A stretch of DNA of 40,007 nt. It comes from Streptomyces hokutonensis. Lineage in GTDB: Bacteria; Actinomycetota; Actinomycetes; Streptomycetales; Streptomycetaceae. The stretch lies in assembly GCF_000376565.1 (NCBI RefSeq), contig NZ_BARG01000003.1, forward strand, positions 1 through 40,007. The letters are read 5' to 3'. Of the stretch, positions 8,086 to 14,910 are shown piece by piece (within the stretch, counting starts at the first letter, position 1; the number at the start of each line of letters is the position of its first letter). A model generated the notes under the pieces. The model was given only the letters and a program-made list of their open reading frames with translations, searched no databases and was not told the origin of the DNA. The position numbers and the translations under genes are program-made.

Positions 8086-9341
8086 TGTACGACCTGCTGG
8101 TGGTGGGCGCGGGCCCGTACGGCCTGTCCATCGCGTCCCACGCCGCGGCCGCCGGGCTGAACCTGCGCGTCTTCGGCAGGCCGATGGCGTCCTGGCGCGA
8201 CCACATGCCCCGGGGCATGTTCCTCAAGTCGGAGCCCTGGGCCTCCAACCTGTCGGACGCCGAGGGCCGTTGGCCGCTCGACAAGTACTGTGCGGGCCAG
8301 GGCGTCGAGGCCCGGCACGGCGAGCCGATCCCGGTCGAGATGTTCGCCTCGTACGGCCTGTGGTTCGCGCGCAACGCCGTGCCCGAGGTGGACGAGCGGA
8401 CCGTGGAGCGGATCGCCCCGGTGCCCGGCGGCTTCGAGGCGGTGACGGACGACGGCACGGTGCTGCACGCCCGGACCGTCGCCCTCGCGGTCGGTGTCAT
8501 GCCGTTCGTCGAAATCCCGTCCGCGCTACGGGGGTTGAGCCGTTCCCTCGTCTCGCACAGCAGCCATCACAGCACGCTGGACGACTTCCGCGGCAAGGAC
8601 GTCACGGTGATCGGCGGCGGCCAGGCGGCACTGGAGACGGCCGCCCTGCTCGCCGAACAGGGCACCCGGGTAAGGGTGTTGGCGCGGGCCGGCGAACTGC
8701 ACTGGAACGACGTACCGCCGGCCTGGGAGCGCCCGTGGTGGCAGGAGGCCCGCTCCCCGCACAGCGGCCTGGGCCCCGGCTGGCGCAACTGGTTCTATGC
8801 CGAGCGCCCCGACCTCTTCCGCCGTCTCCCGGAGTCGACCCGGGCCAGGATCGCGGCCAACGCCCTTGGCCCGGCCGGTGCTTGGTGGGTGCGGGACCGG
8901 GTCGAACCGGCGGTGGAGGTGCTGCTCGGCCACGAGGTCGCGGCGGCCGACCTGGTGCCGGGCGGGGTACGCCTGGAGACGGTGGGCGGGGCGGGCGGGA
9001 CACGCTCCCTGGAGACCGAACACGTCATCGCGGCCACGGGGTTCAAGGCCACGACCGGCCGACTCGGGCTGCTCTCCGGTGAGTTGAGGGGATCCCTGGC
9101 CACGGTGGGCGACGGCTCCCCCGAGGTCGGCCGGGACTTCGAGTCCTCGCACCCCGGCCTCTTCATGGCGGGCCTGCTCACGGCCTCGGGCTTCGGCCCG
9201 GCGATGCGCTTCGTGCACGGCGCCACGTTCACCGCGGGCGCGCTGGTCCGGGGAGTCCGACGCCGGCTGCGCTCGGAGCCGCGCGGCGGGATGATCCCGG
9301 CGCCGGGGCGGCGGGGCGCACTGGATTTCGTACGACGGTGA
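8085..9341 (+). CDS. FAD/NAD(P)-binding oxidoreductase (FMO/lysine-N-oxygenase-like fold)
   Basis: This 418-residue two-dinucleotide-binding flavoprotein has an N-terminal FAD site, LLVVGAGPYGLSIA (GxGxxG). A second Rossmann motif, VTVIGGGQAALETAALL (about 168-184), serves NAD(P)H. The C-terminal ATG-type segment VIAATGFKATTG is typical of FMO and thioredoxin-reductase-like folds. ATG 8085 overlaps the ATP-grasp stop by one base. Coupling to an ATP-grasp ligase suggests oxidation or N-hydroxylation of the moiety that is ligated, but which group is oxidised cannot be read. It faces the chaplin gene across a 54-base convergent gap. Confidence 0.8.
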   Translation: MYDLLVVGAGPYGLSIASHAAAAGLNLRVFGRPMASWRDHMPRGMFLKSEPWASNLSDAEGRWPLDKYCAGQGVEARHGEPIPVEMFASYGLWFARNAVPEVDERTVERIAPVPGGFEAVTDDGTVLHARTVALAVGVMPFVEIPSALRGLSRSLVSHSSHHSTLDDFRGKDVTVIGGGQAALETAALLAEQGTRVRVLARAGELHWNDVPPAWERPWWQEARSPHSGLGPGWRNWFYAERPDLFRRLPESTRARIAANALGPAGAWWVRDRVEPAVEVLLGHEVAAADLVPGGVRLETVGGAGGTRSLETEHVIAATGFKATTGRLGLLSGELRGSLATVGDGSPEVGRDFESSHPGLFMAGLLTASGFGPAMRFVHGATFTAGALVRGVRRRLRSEPRGGMIPAPGRRGALDFVRR

Positions 9342-9395
9342 CCGGGTAGTGCGGCGCGGGTGTGCCGGGCGGTGACGTCCGGCACCCCGTGCGCC

Positions 9396-10565
9396 TTACC
9401 TACGGGACGCGGCCCGGCCTCGTCGGTAGAGGATCGTGCCACCCGCGATCAACGCGGCACTGACAGCGGAAGTGGCCAGCATGGCCTCACTGCCGGTGTG
9501 CGCCAGAACGGGCGGCGGGGTGTGACTCCCACCGTGCGGCGGCGGGGTGTGGTTGCCACCCGTGGGGGGTGGCGTGTGGTTGCCACCCGTGGGGGGTGGC
9601 GTGTGGTTGCCACCCGTGGGGGGCGGTGTGTGGTTGCCGCCGGTGGGCGGAGGGGTGTGATTCCCACCGCTCGGAGGCGGGGTGTGATTTCCACCCGTGG
9701 GCGGAGGGGTGTGATTCCCACCGCTCGGAGGCGGAGTGTGGTTCCCGCCCGTGGGGGGAGGGGTGTGGTTTCCGCCGGTGGGCGGCGGGGTGTGGTGGTC
9801 CCCGCCGGTGGGCGGAGGCGTGTGGTGATCCCCGCCCGTGGGAGGCGGCGTGTGGTGATCCCCGCCCGTGGGAGGCGGCGTGTGATGGTCACCGCCCGTG
9901 GGAGGCGGGGTGTGGTGATCCCCACCCGTGGGAGGCGGCGTGTGGTGGTCACCGCCGTGCGGAGGCGGCGGCGTCTCCTCGCAGTCCTCCGGCTTGCCAT
10001 GGCCCGAGTCACCGGAGCCGTAGCCCCCGTGGTCACCGGAACCGTAGCCTCCGTGGTCACCGGAACCGTAGCCTCCGTGGTCACCAGAGCCGTAGCCTCC
10101 GTGGTCACCGGAGCCATAACCCGAGTGATCGCCCGAGCCGTAGCCCGAGTGATCGCCGTAGCCATGGCCGGAGTGGCCGCCGAAGCCGTAGCCCGAGTCA
10201 TCGCCGTAGCCGTAGCCCGAATCGTCGCCCCCGGAGCCGTAGCCCGAGTCGTCGTCGGAGTCGTCGTAGGCCTGCTCGGCCCACCGGTGGTGTCCGGTGT
10301 GCTCGCCGTGCCGGTGCGAATCCTTGCCGCCGGCACAGGAGTTGCCGAAGGTCGGGTTGAGCCCGGACACGCCGTCGACGGAGTTGCCGCAGGCGTTGAC
10401 CGGCGCGTCGACAGGGACCGAGAGGCTGTTGCCGGACAGGACGCCCGGCGAATCCTTGGCAGCGCCGGCCGTGTACGTCTCGGCCACGGCGGGGCTGCCG
10501 CACAGGGACAGAATGCTTGTCGCGGCGGCGGCCGCGACCATTCCCTTACCCAGGGTCTGTCGCAA
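9396..10565 (-). CDS. Long sortase-anchored chaplin with one chaplin domain and two repeat regions
   Basis: This chaplin protein of the aerial hyphal surface is 389 residues long. TTG 10565 is preferred as start: AGGAAG lies just upstream and MRQTLGKGMV begins a good signal peptide (1-30). ATG 10541 would cut the signal. One chaplin domain spans about 36-78 (SPGVLSGN...VPVNACGNSVD...LNPTFGNSC; C59, C77). Next come 8-residue GYGSGDH-type repeats (about 102-186), then 10- and 9-residue PPPTGGDHHT / PPPTGGNHT repeats (about 199-352). An LAHTG sorting signal (354-358), a hydrophobic helix and a basic tail (RRGRAASRR) end the protein. S. coelicolor ChpA-C carry two chaplin domains, so a single domain on a long spacer is unusual. 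It lies downstream of the short chaplin and its terminator. Confidence 0.9.
   Translation of the reverse strand: MRQTLGKGMVAAAAATSILSLCGSPAVAETYTAGAAKDSPGVLSGNSLSVPVDAPVNACGNSVDGVSGLNPTFGNSCAGGKDSHRHGEHTGHHRWAEQAYDDSDDDSGYGSGGDDSGYGYGDDSGYGFGGHSGHGYGDHSGYGSGDHSGYGSGDHGGYGSGDHGGYGSGDHGGYGSGDHGGYGSGDSGHGKPEDCEETPPPPHGGDHHTPPPTGGDHHTPPPTGGDHHTPPPTGGDHHTPPPTGGDHHTPPPTGGDHHTPPPTGGNHTPPPTGGNHTPPPSGGNHTPPPTGGNHTPPPSGGNHTPPPTGGNHTPPPTGGNHTPPPTGGNHTPPPTGGNHTPPPHGGSHTPPPVLAHTGSEAMLATSAVSAALIAGGTILYRRGRAASRR
9510..9971 (-). repeat. 27/30-bp tandem repeats coding PPPTGG(D/N)H(H)T
   Basis: About sixteen tandem units lie within the chaplin gene. The first six or so are 30 bp (ten residues with Asp-His-His), and the following ones are 27 bp (nine residues with Asn-His). 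Some units carry Ser or His in place of Thr. The units are near-identical at DNA level, which predicts length variation by slippage or unequal recombination. Confidence 0.9.
10008..10262 (-). repeat. 24-bp tandem repeats coding (S/G)GYGSGDH
   Basis: About ten units of eight residues, rich in Gly, Tyr, Ser, Asp and His, lie between the chaplin domain and the Pro-rich spacer. Four central units are essentially identical in DNA. Composition resembles flexible, aromatic, low-complexity proteins; His and Asp could bind metal, which is inference. Confidence 0.88.
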
Positions 10566-10595
10566 TCTCGTTGTCTTCCTGCTTGAAGAAGTGGG

Positions 10596-10637
10596 AAAAA
10601 AAGCCGGCCTTGGAACAGGAAAGTGTCCAAGGCCGGC
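10596..10637 (-). terminator. Rho-independent terminator after the short chaplin, next to the long-chaplin start
   Basis: A perfect 12-bp stem (10603-10614 pairing with 10626-10637, GCCGGCCTTGGA and its complement) has an 11-base loop. Read on the minus strand it is followed by seven T. It lies 35 bases after the short chaplin stop and ends only about 30 bases before the long chaplin TTG, leaving little room for a separate promoter. Confidence 0.9.
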
Positions 10638-10672
10638 CGTGACACAGCCGGAGCGGCTGGTGCGTTGCGTCG

Positions 10673-10900
10673 TCAGTCGTTGACGCAGGTGTTGCCGAAC
10701 GCCGGGTTCAGCAGGCCGATCACGTCGATCGAGTTGCCGCACACGTTGACGGGGATGTGCACGGGAACCTGGACCACGTTGCCCGAGAGGACACCCGGCG
10801 AACCGATGGCGGCACCCTCGGCACCGGCGTCGGCGAAGGCCGGGGCGGCCATACCGAGAGCCATGATCGCACCAGCGACAACAGCAGCGCTCTTCTTCAT
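10673..10900 (-). CDS. Short chaplin (ChpD-H type)
   Basis: This 75-residue secreted amyloid-forming surface protein coats aerial hyphae and lowers surface tension. ATG 10900 is chosen because GAAGGGAA lies just upstream and the signal peptide MKKSAAVVAGAIMALGMAA follows; the ATG at 10924 is too early. After the AFA-D cleavage site the mature part is essentially one chaplin domain (SPGVLSGNVVQVPVHIPVNV, C54, IGLLNPAFGNTC with C72). It has both cysteines, so it is not ChpE-like. By position next to the rodlins and a long chaplin it corresponds to chpD of S. coelicolor, from memory. It is followed by a strong terminator, and a 7-bp inverted repeat lies 139 bases upstream. Confidence 0.95.
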   Translation of the reverse strand: MKKSAAVVAGAIMALGMAAPAFADAGAEGAAIGSPGVLSGNVVQVPVHIPVNVCGNSIDVIGLLNPAFGNTCVND

Positions 10901-11038
10901 GAACGTTCCCTTCTCTGCGGTCATGCCCTATGACGGCCGAAACCGAGCGAGCACAGCTTGGGCGGCTCGCACCATGACCTGCAGCCTGTGAAACGAGGGA
11001 TAGACACAGGAAGAAACTGAAGAACGCGTGTCACCTGA

Positions 11039-11067
11039 CAATTCACTCGATCGTCGGCACTGAATTG
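11039..11067. promoter_or_regulatory. Inverted repeat CAATTCA-N15-TGAATTG upstream of the short chaplin
   Basis: Perfect 7-bp arms are separated by 15 bases, giving 22 bases (two helical turns) centre to centre. The same arrangement, GATTCA-N15-TGAATC, occurs between the divergent rodlins. This suggests a shared regulator of sheath genes. Confidence 0.5.
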
Positions 11068-11143
11068 ACGCGATGGCCGCACCAACGCAGAAACGCTTCT
11101 CTTCAAGGGAAGGCAGAGGGCGGACAGTTTTGAAAAACGACAA

Positions 11144-11179
11144 GGGCGGCCCGTACGGAAAAATTCCGACGGGCCGCCC
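11144..11179 (-). terminator. Terminator of the minus-strand rodlin
   Basis: A GC-rich stem (GGGCGGCCCGT at 11144-11154 pairing with ACGGGCCGCCC at 11169-11179), extended by CGGAA/TTCCG, lies 23 bases after the rodlin stop. On the minus strand it is followed by TTGTCGTTTTT. Confidence 0.85.
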
Positions 11180-11201
11180 CGGCCACCGCATTGACGGACG
11201 A

Positions 11202-11618
11202 TCAGCTGCCGATGGCGCCGTTGCCCGACAGCACCGGGATGTTGTCCGCGATGTGCGACAGCGGCTCGTCGCCCTTGGCCTGGGTGGAGTTCTCGGTGCA
11301 CTGCTGGTTCTGCGGGGCCGACAGGATCGGGACGTCCTGGAGGACGGTGACCGGCACCAGCACGCCCACGATCGAAGCCGCGTTGACCTTGGCCGGCAGG
11401 CCGACACAGAGCTTGTTCAGGTCGCCCTGGGCGAGCCCGAGCTGGGGGCTCATGTCACCGACGGTCTTGGCGTTGCCGTAGATCTGCTGGGCACCGTTCC
11501 CGTCGACACTGGTGACGCCGTTGTCGTTGCCGATGGCCAGCGCCTGCGGGGCGGCCGTCGCCGATACGCCGACGACGGAAGCCGCGACAGCCGTCGCAGC
11601 CATTGCCTTCTTGAGCAT
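11202..11618 (-). CDS. rdlA: Rodlin (first copy)
   Basis: This 138-residue secreted rodlin helps arrange chaplin fibrils into the paired rodlets on aerial hyphae and spores. ATG 11618 follows GGAAAGGA and begins a signal peptide ([19 protein letters not shown]; cleavage near ALA-IGNDNG). The mature protein has the rodlin pattern: [33 protein letters not shown], then a highly conserved tail ([25 protein letters not shown]). Two cysteines are present. It is the most divergent of the three copies and is transcribed away from the second. A promoter CGCAAC-N16-GGTTGA sits about 40 bases before the start. The symbol follows the S. coelicolor order and is tentative. Confidence 0.93.
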   Translation of the reverse strand: MLKKAMAATAVAASVVGVSATAAPQALAIGNDNGVTSVDGNGAQQIYGNAKTVGDMSPQLGLAQGDLNKLCVGLPAKVNAASIVGVLVPVTVLQDVPILSAPQNQQCTENSTQAKGDEPLSHIADNIPVLSGNGAIGS

Positions 11619-11662
11619 TTCTGCGGTCCTTTCCTGGCAGAGACACAATTCCTGCTCCCCCA

Positions 11663-11690
11663 TCAACCGGGGTGGGCCGGATTGGTTGCG
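11663..11690 (-). promoter_or_regulatory. Candidate sigma-BldN promoter of the minus-strand rodlin
   Basis: Read on the minus strand: CGCAAC, 16 bases, GGTTGA. The sigma-BldN consensus I recall is about CGTAAC-N16-CGTTGA, so this is one mismatch per box at the exact spacing. It implies a leader of about 38 bases. Rodlin and chaplin genes are known members of the BldN regulon. Confidence 0.65.
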
Positions 11691-11706
11691 TGACTTCACC
11701 CGGTTG

Positions 11707-11733
11707 GATTCATCTGGGCCATTGGAGTGAATC
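11707..11733. promoter_or_regulatory. Inverted repeat GATTCA-N15-TGAATC between divergent rodlins
   Basis: Perfect 6-bp arms with a 15-base spacer lie between the two divergent rodlin promoters, ending two bases before the plus-strand -35 box. The architecture matches the repeat upstream of the short chaplin, sharing ATTCA-N15-TGAAT. Confidence 0.5.
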
Positions 11734-11735
11734 GG

Positions 11736-11763
11736 AGCAACCATGCGGCCCGGTGCCAGTTGT
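11736..11763 (+). promoter_or_regulatory. Candidate sigma-BldN promoter of the second rodlin
   Basis: AGCAAC, 16 bases, AGTTGT: four of six bases match in each box against my recalled BldN consensus, with exact spacing. It would give a leader of about 39 bases, nearly the same as for the other two rodlins. Confidence 0.45.
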
Positions 11764-11808
11764 TCAGGTCGCTCCGGTGGACGGGGTTACTCCAGAAGGG
11801 ATCATGAA

Positions 11809-12222
11809 GTGATCAAGAAGGTTATGGCTGCTGCGGCTGTCGCCGCTTCCGTCGTCGGAGCCTCGGCTGCCGTCGCCGCCCCGGCGATGGCGATCGGTAA
11901 CGACAACGGCGTCACCACGACGAACGGCAATGGCGCCGAGCAGGTCTACGGCAACCAGGCCACGTACGGCAACATGAGCCCGCAGATGGCGCTCATCCAG
12001 GGCTCGCTGAACAAGCCCTGCATCGGCCTGCCGGCCAAGGCGAACCTGGCCTCGCTGGTCGGCGTCGTGCCGGTCACCGTCGCCCAGGACGTGCCGATCC
12101 TCTCCGCGCCGCAGAACCAGCAGTGCACCGAGAACTCGACCCAGGCGAAGGGCGACGAGCCCCTGTCGCACATCCTGGACAACATCCCGGTCCTGTCGGG
12201 CAACGGCTCCGCGGGCAGCTGA
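11809..12222 (+). CDS. rdlB: Rodlin (second copy)
   Basis: This 137-residue secreted rodlin starts at GTG 11809: AGAAGGG lies upstream and [19 protein letters not shown] makes a signal peptide with cleavage at AMA-IGNDNG. An out-of-frame ATG at 11804 runs into a stop after two codons and is not the start. The mature part carries GVTTTNGNGAEQVYGN, MSPQMALIQGSLNKPCIGLP and the conserved tail. It is divergent from the first copy across 190 bases holding both promoters. Its last 120 bases are nearly identical to the third copy, which suggests a recent duplication or gene conversion. A stem-loop follows at 12241. Confidence 0.93.
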   Translation: MIKKVMAAAAVAASVVGASAAVAAPAMAIGNDNGVTTTNGNGAEQVYGNQATYGNMSPQMALIQGSLNKPCIGLPAKANLASLVGVVPVTVAQDVPILSAPQNQQCTENSTQAKGDEPLSHILDNIPVLSGNGSAGS

Positions 12223-12240
12223 TCCCCGGACGCGCACCAC

Positions 12241-12264
12241 GGGCCGCCGAACGCTCGGCGGCCC
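12241..12264 (+). terminator. Terminator-like hairpin after the second rodlin
   Basis: A perfect 10-bp stem GGGCCGCCGA / TCGGCGGCCC has a 4-base loop and is followed by GTTGGTTT. The U-tract is weak, but the stem is strong and well placed. Confidence 0.75.
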
Positions 12265-12367
12265 GTTGGTTTGCCCTCCGCGCGCGGACCGTCCACGGGG
12301 CGCTTTCGCCGGCTCCTGAGCCGACTTGTCACCCCAGCAGACTTATTGCTCCATTCAGGGCAAAGGC

Positions 12368-12396
12368 CGCAACCAAACCGGCCATCACCCAGTTGA
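12368..12396 (+). promoter_or_regulatory. Candidate sigma-BldN promoter of the third rodlin
   Basis: CGCAAC, 17 bases, AGTTGA. The box and its next bases (CGCAACCAA-CCGGCC) resemble the first rodlin promoter closely. The predicted leader is about 43 bases. The spacer is one base longer than in the other two. Confidence 0.5.
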
Positions 12397-12445
12397 TCAT
12401 CGCGCGGCTCCGCAACGGGAGTCCGTCCTCCGAAAGGGATAGAAC

Positions 12446-12856
12446 ATGAAGAAGCTGTGGGCGACCGCGGCTGTTGCCGCCTCCATCGCCGGTGCCACCG
12501 CCGCCGTCGCCACCCCGGCGATGGCCATCGGCAACGACGACGGTGTCACCACCACCAACGGCAACGGTGCCGTGCAGAAGTACGGCAACCAGGAGACCAA
12601 GGGCGACATGAGCCCCCAGCTCTCCCTCGTCCAGGGCACCCTGAACAAGCCCTGTGTCGGCCTGCCGGTCAAGGCGAACCTCGCCTCGATCGTCGGCGTC
12701 GTCCCGGTCACCGTTCTGCAGGACGTGCCGATCCTCTCGGCCCCGCAGAACCAGCAGTGCACCGAGAACTCGACCCAGGCGAAGGGCGACGAGCCGCTGT
12801 CGCACATCCTGGACAACATCCCGGTCCTGTCGGGCAACGGCGCCGTGGGCAGCTGA
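12446..12856 (+). CDS. Rodlin (third copy)
   Basis: This 136-residue secreted rodlin starts at ATG 12446 with AAAGGGA upstream. It has a signal peptide (KKLWATAAVAASIAGATAA, cleavage at AMA-IGNDDG), then GVTTTNGNGAVQKYGN, MSPQLSLVQGTLNKPCVGLP and the invariant tail with the second cysteine. It is in tandem with the second copy and has its own promoter and terminator, so each rodlin is a single-gene unit. S. coelicolor has two rodlins, from memory, so a third is an extra copy; the tandem arrangement suggests duplication of the second. Confidence 0.92.
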   Translation: MKKLWATAAVAASIAGATAAVATPAMAIGNDDGVTTTNGNGAVQKYGNQETKGDMSPQLSLVQGTLNKPCVGLPVKANLASIVGVVPVTVLQDVPILSAPQNQQCTENSTQAKGDEPLSHILDNIPVLSGNGAVGS

Positions 12857-12875
12857 CCCCACCAGCACCACGAGA

Positions 12876-12904
12876 GCGGGCCGCCGAGCACCTCGGCGGC
12901 CCGC
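12876..12904. terminator. Strong hairpin between the third rodlin and the acyl-CoA ligase
   Basis: A perfect 13-bp stem (12876-12888 with 12892-12904) has a 3-base loop and is followed on the plus strand by TTCTCTTGTTTTT. It serves the rodlin and may also serve the converging ligase gene. Confidence 0.85.
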
Positions 12905-12933
12905 TTCTCTTGTTTTTACGGCTTCTACGGCTT

Positions 12934-14865
12934 CTACAGCTGCTTCGGCTTCGCGTAGAGCGCCTCGATGTCGTCCGCGTAGGCCGCCGTCACCACATGC
13001 CGTTTGACCTTCAGGGACGGGGTGAGCAGGCCGTTGTCCTCGGTGAACTCGCCCTCGACCAGGGCGAAGGCGCGGATCGACTCAGCGCGGGAGACGGCCT
13101 GGTTGGCGTGGTCGACGGCCTTCTGGACGTCGGCGCGCAGGTCCGCGTTCCGCACGAGCTCGGCGAGCGGGGTGTCGGCGGGGAGCTTGCGGACCGAGAG
13201 CCAGTGGGCGAGCGCCTCGGGGTCGAGGGTGATCAGCGCGGCGACGAAGGGGCGGTTGTCGCCGACGACCAGGCACTGGCCGACCGGGGCGCGGCTGCGC
13301 AGCCGGTCCTCCAGGACGGCCGGGGAGACGTTCTTGCCGCCGTTGGTGACGAGGATGTCCTTCTTGCGGCCGGTGATGGTGAGATAGCCGTCCTCGTCGA
13401 GCGCGCCGAGGTCCCCGGTCGCGAACCACTCGTCGCGCAGTACCGCGTCGGTGGCCGCCGGGTTGTTCCAGTACGCGCCGAAGACCACCCCGCCCTTGAT
13501 GAGCACCTCGCCGTCGTCGGCGATGCGGATCGTGGTGCCGGGCACCGGGAGGCCGACCGTGCCGGGGCGGGGCCGCAGGGGCGGGACGATGGTGGCGGCG
13601 GCGGTCGTCTCGGTGAGGCCGTAGCCCTCGTAGACGATGATTCCGGCCGCGGCGAAGAAGAGGTTGAGGTCGCGGTCGAGCGGGGAGCCGCCGCTGATGG
13701 CGTACCGCATCCGGCCGCCGAGTTCGCTGCGGATACGGCGGTAGACCAGCAGGTCGTAGAGGGCCCACGCGGCGTAGAGGGCGGGGCTCGGGCCCTTGCC
13801 GGTGCCGAGGAACCTGTCGAGGTACGCCTTGCCGAAGCGGACCGCGACGCGGTCGGCGCGGTCGAAGGAGGCGGCGCGGCCCATCCGTTCGGCGGTCGCG
13901 CGGCCGGTGTCGTGGATCTTCTCGAAGAGGTACGGCACCCCGACCAGGAACGTGGGCCTGAACTCCCGTAGTGCCGGGCGGAGTTCGTCGGGCTTGATGC
14001 TCGGGCAGTGGCCGATCTCGATGCGGGCCATCAGACAGGCGATCTGGAGGGTGCGGCCCATGATGTGCGCGAGCGGGAGGAAGAGGAGCGTCGAGGCGAC
14101 CTGGCCGGTGACCTCGGTGAAGAGCGGGTGCAGCAGTTCGACCGTGTTGGCGGCCTCGGCGTGCAGGTTGGCGTGGGTGAGGACGCAGCCCTTGGGGCGG
14201 CCGGTGGTGCCGGAGGTGTAGCAGATCGTCGCGACCGTGTCGGGGGTGAGAGCGCTGCGGCGCTTGGTGACCTCCTCGTCGGTGATGTCCCGTCCCAGGG
14301 TGGCGAGTTCGGCCAGGGCGCCCGCGTCCAGCTGCCAGATGCGCGGGTGTTGGGGGTGGCGGGCGGTGCCCGTCATGACCGTGTCGGTGTTCTCGGTGTT
14401 CTCCGTGACGACGAAGCGGGTGGCCGAGTCCCTGACGATCCACTCCACTTGCTCGGCGGACGAGGTCGCGTAGATCGGCACGGTCCGGCCGCCGGCCGCC
14501 CAGATCGCGAAGTCGAGGACCGTCCACTCGTAGCGGGTGCGGGACATCACCGCGACCCGGCCGCCCGGTTCGAGGCCTGCTGCTATCAACCCCTTTGCGG
14601 TGGCGGTGACTTCACGGGCGAAGGCGGCGGCGGTGACGGGGTGCCAGGTGCCGTTCTGTTCGCGGCGGAGGACCACAGTGTCGGGGGCCTCCGCCGCGTT
14701 GGTGAACGGGAGGTCGGCGGTGCTGCCGGTCGTCGGGCGCGGCGCGAGCGGCAGCGTGCTCGCCTCTCGTACGACGCCCCGCTCGTCCCTGCTGAGTTCG
14801 ACCCGGGTGCGGGCCGCCAGGTCGGTGCGTTGCCGCGCCCGCTTCAGGTCCTTGCGTACGCCCAT
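12934..14865 (-). CDS. fadD: Long-chain acyl-CoA ligase (AMP-forming, FadD15-like)
   Basis: This 643-residue adenylate-forming enzyme activates fatty acids to acyl-CoA. ATG 14865 (MGVRKDLKRARQR) is used because GGGAGC lies upstream; ATG 14910 would add an untypical leader. The family motifs appear in order: P-loop-like ICYTSGTTGRPKGCV, LPLAHIMGR, YEGYGLTETTAA, EWFATGDLG, TITGRKKDILV with NGGKNVSP, and the C-terminal catalytic lysine region LTPSLKVKR. Length fits the FACS/long-chain subgroup. A TACTCGCAAGTA palindrome lies 48 bases upstream, of the type bound by TetR-like lipid regulators. It is a single-gene unit between converging rodlin and the next minus-strand gene. Confidence 0.92.
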   Translation of the reverse strand: MGVRKDLKRARQRTDLAARTRVELSRDERGVVREASTLPLAPRPTTGSTADLPFTNAAEAPDTVVLRREQNGTWHPVTAAAFAREVTATAKGLIAAGLEPGGRVAVMSRTRYEWTVLDFAIWAAGGRTVPIYATSSAEQVEWIVRDSATRFVVTENTENTDTVMTGTARHPQHPRIWQLDAGALAELATLGRDITDEEVTKRRSALTPDTVATICYTSGTTGRPKGCVLTHANLHAEAANTVELLHPLFTEVTGQVASTLLFLPLAHIMGRTLQIACLMARIEIGHCPSIKPDELRPALREFRPTFLVGVPYLFEKIHDTGRATAERMGRAASFDRADRVAVRFGKAYLDRFLGTGKGPSPALYAAWALYDLLVYRRIRSELGGRMRYAISGGSPLDRDLNLFFAAAGIIVYEGYGLTETTAAATIVPPLRPRPGTVGLPVPGTTIRIADDGEVLIKGGVVFGAYWNNPAATDAVLRDEWFATGDLGALDEDGYLTITGRKKDILVTNGGKNVSPAVLEDRLRSRAPVGQCLVVGDNRPFVAALITLDPEALAHWLSVRKLPADTPLAELVRNADLRADVQKAVDHANQAVSRAESIRAFALVEGEFTEDNGLLTPSLKVKRHVVTAAYADDIEALYAKPKQL

Positions 14866-14910
14866 GTCGGCTGCTCCCGGTCGGCGGTGAGACGGTGACT
14901 GGGGCGTCAA

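Larger units (their letters stand above)
10901..11201. other. Intergenic region upstream of the short chaplin
   Basis: I see no gene here. It holds the upstream region of the short chaplin, an inverted repeat CAATTCA-N15-TGAATTG at 11039-11067, and the rodlin terminator at 11144-11179. I looked for a sigma-BldN-like promoter like those of the rodlins and found none convincing by eye. Confidence 0.6.

Noticed and set aside
9510..9971. Regularly spaced repeats that look like a CRISPR array
   Set aside because: They are in-frame 27/30-bp tandem repeats of a chaplin gene with no unique spacers and no cas genes nearby.
10541..10565. ATG 10541 as the start of the long chaplin
   Set aside because: It lacks a ribosome site and would remove the charged start of the signal peptide; TTG 10565 has AGGAAG upstream.
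11804..11812. ATG just before the second rodlin
   Set aside because: ATG-AAG-TGA ends after two codons; the GTG at 11809 begins the true signal peptide.
12457..13971. Very long open frame on the plus strand across the third rodlin and acyl-CoA ligase
   Set aside because: It is a GC-rich shadow frame with low-complexity Arg/Gly/Asp product, opposite to or overlapping genes with clear families.
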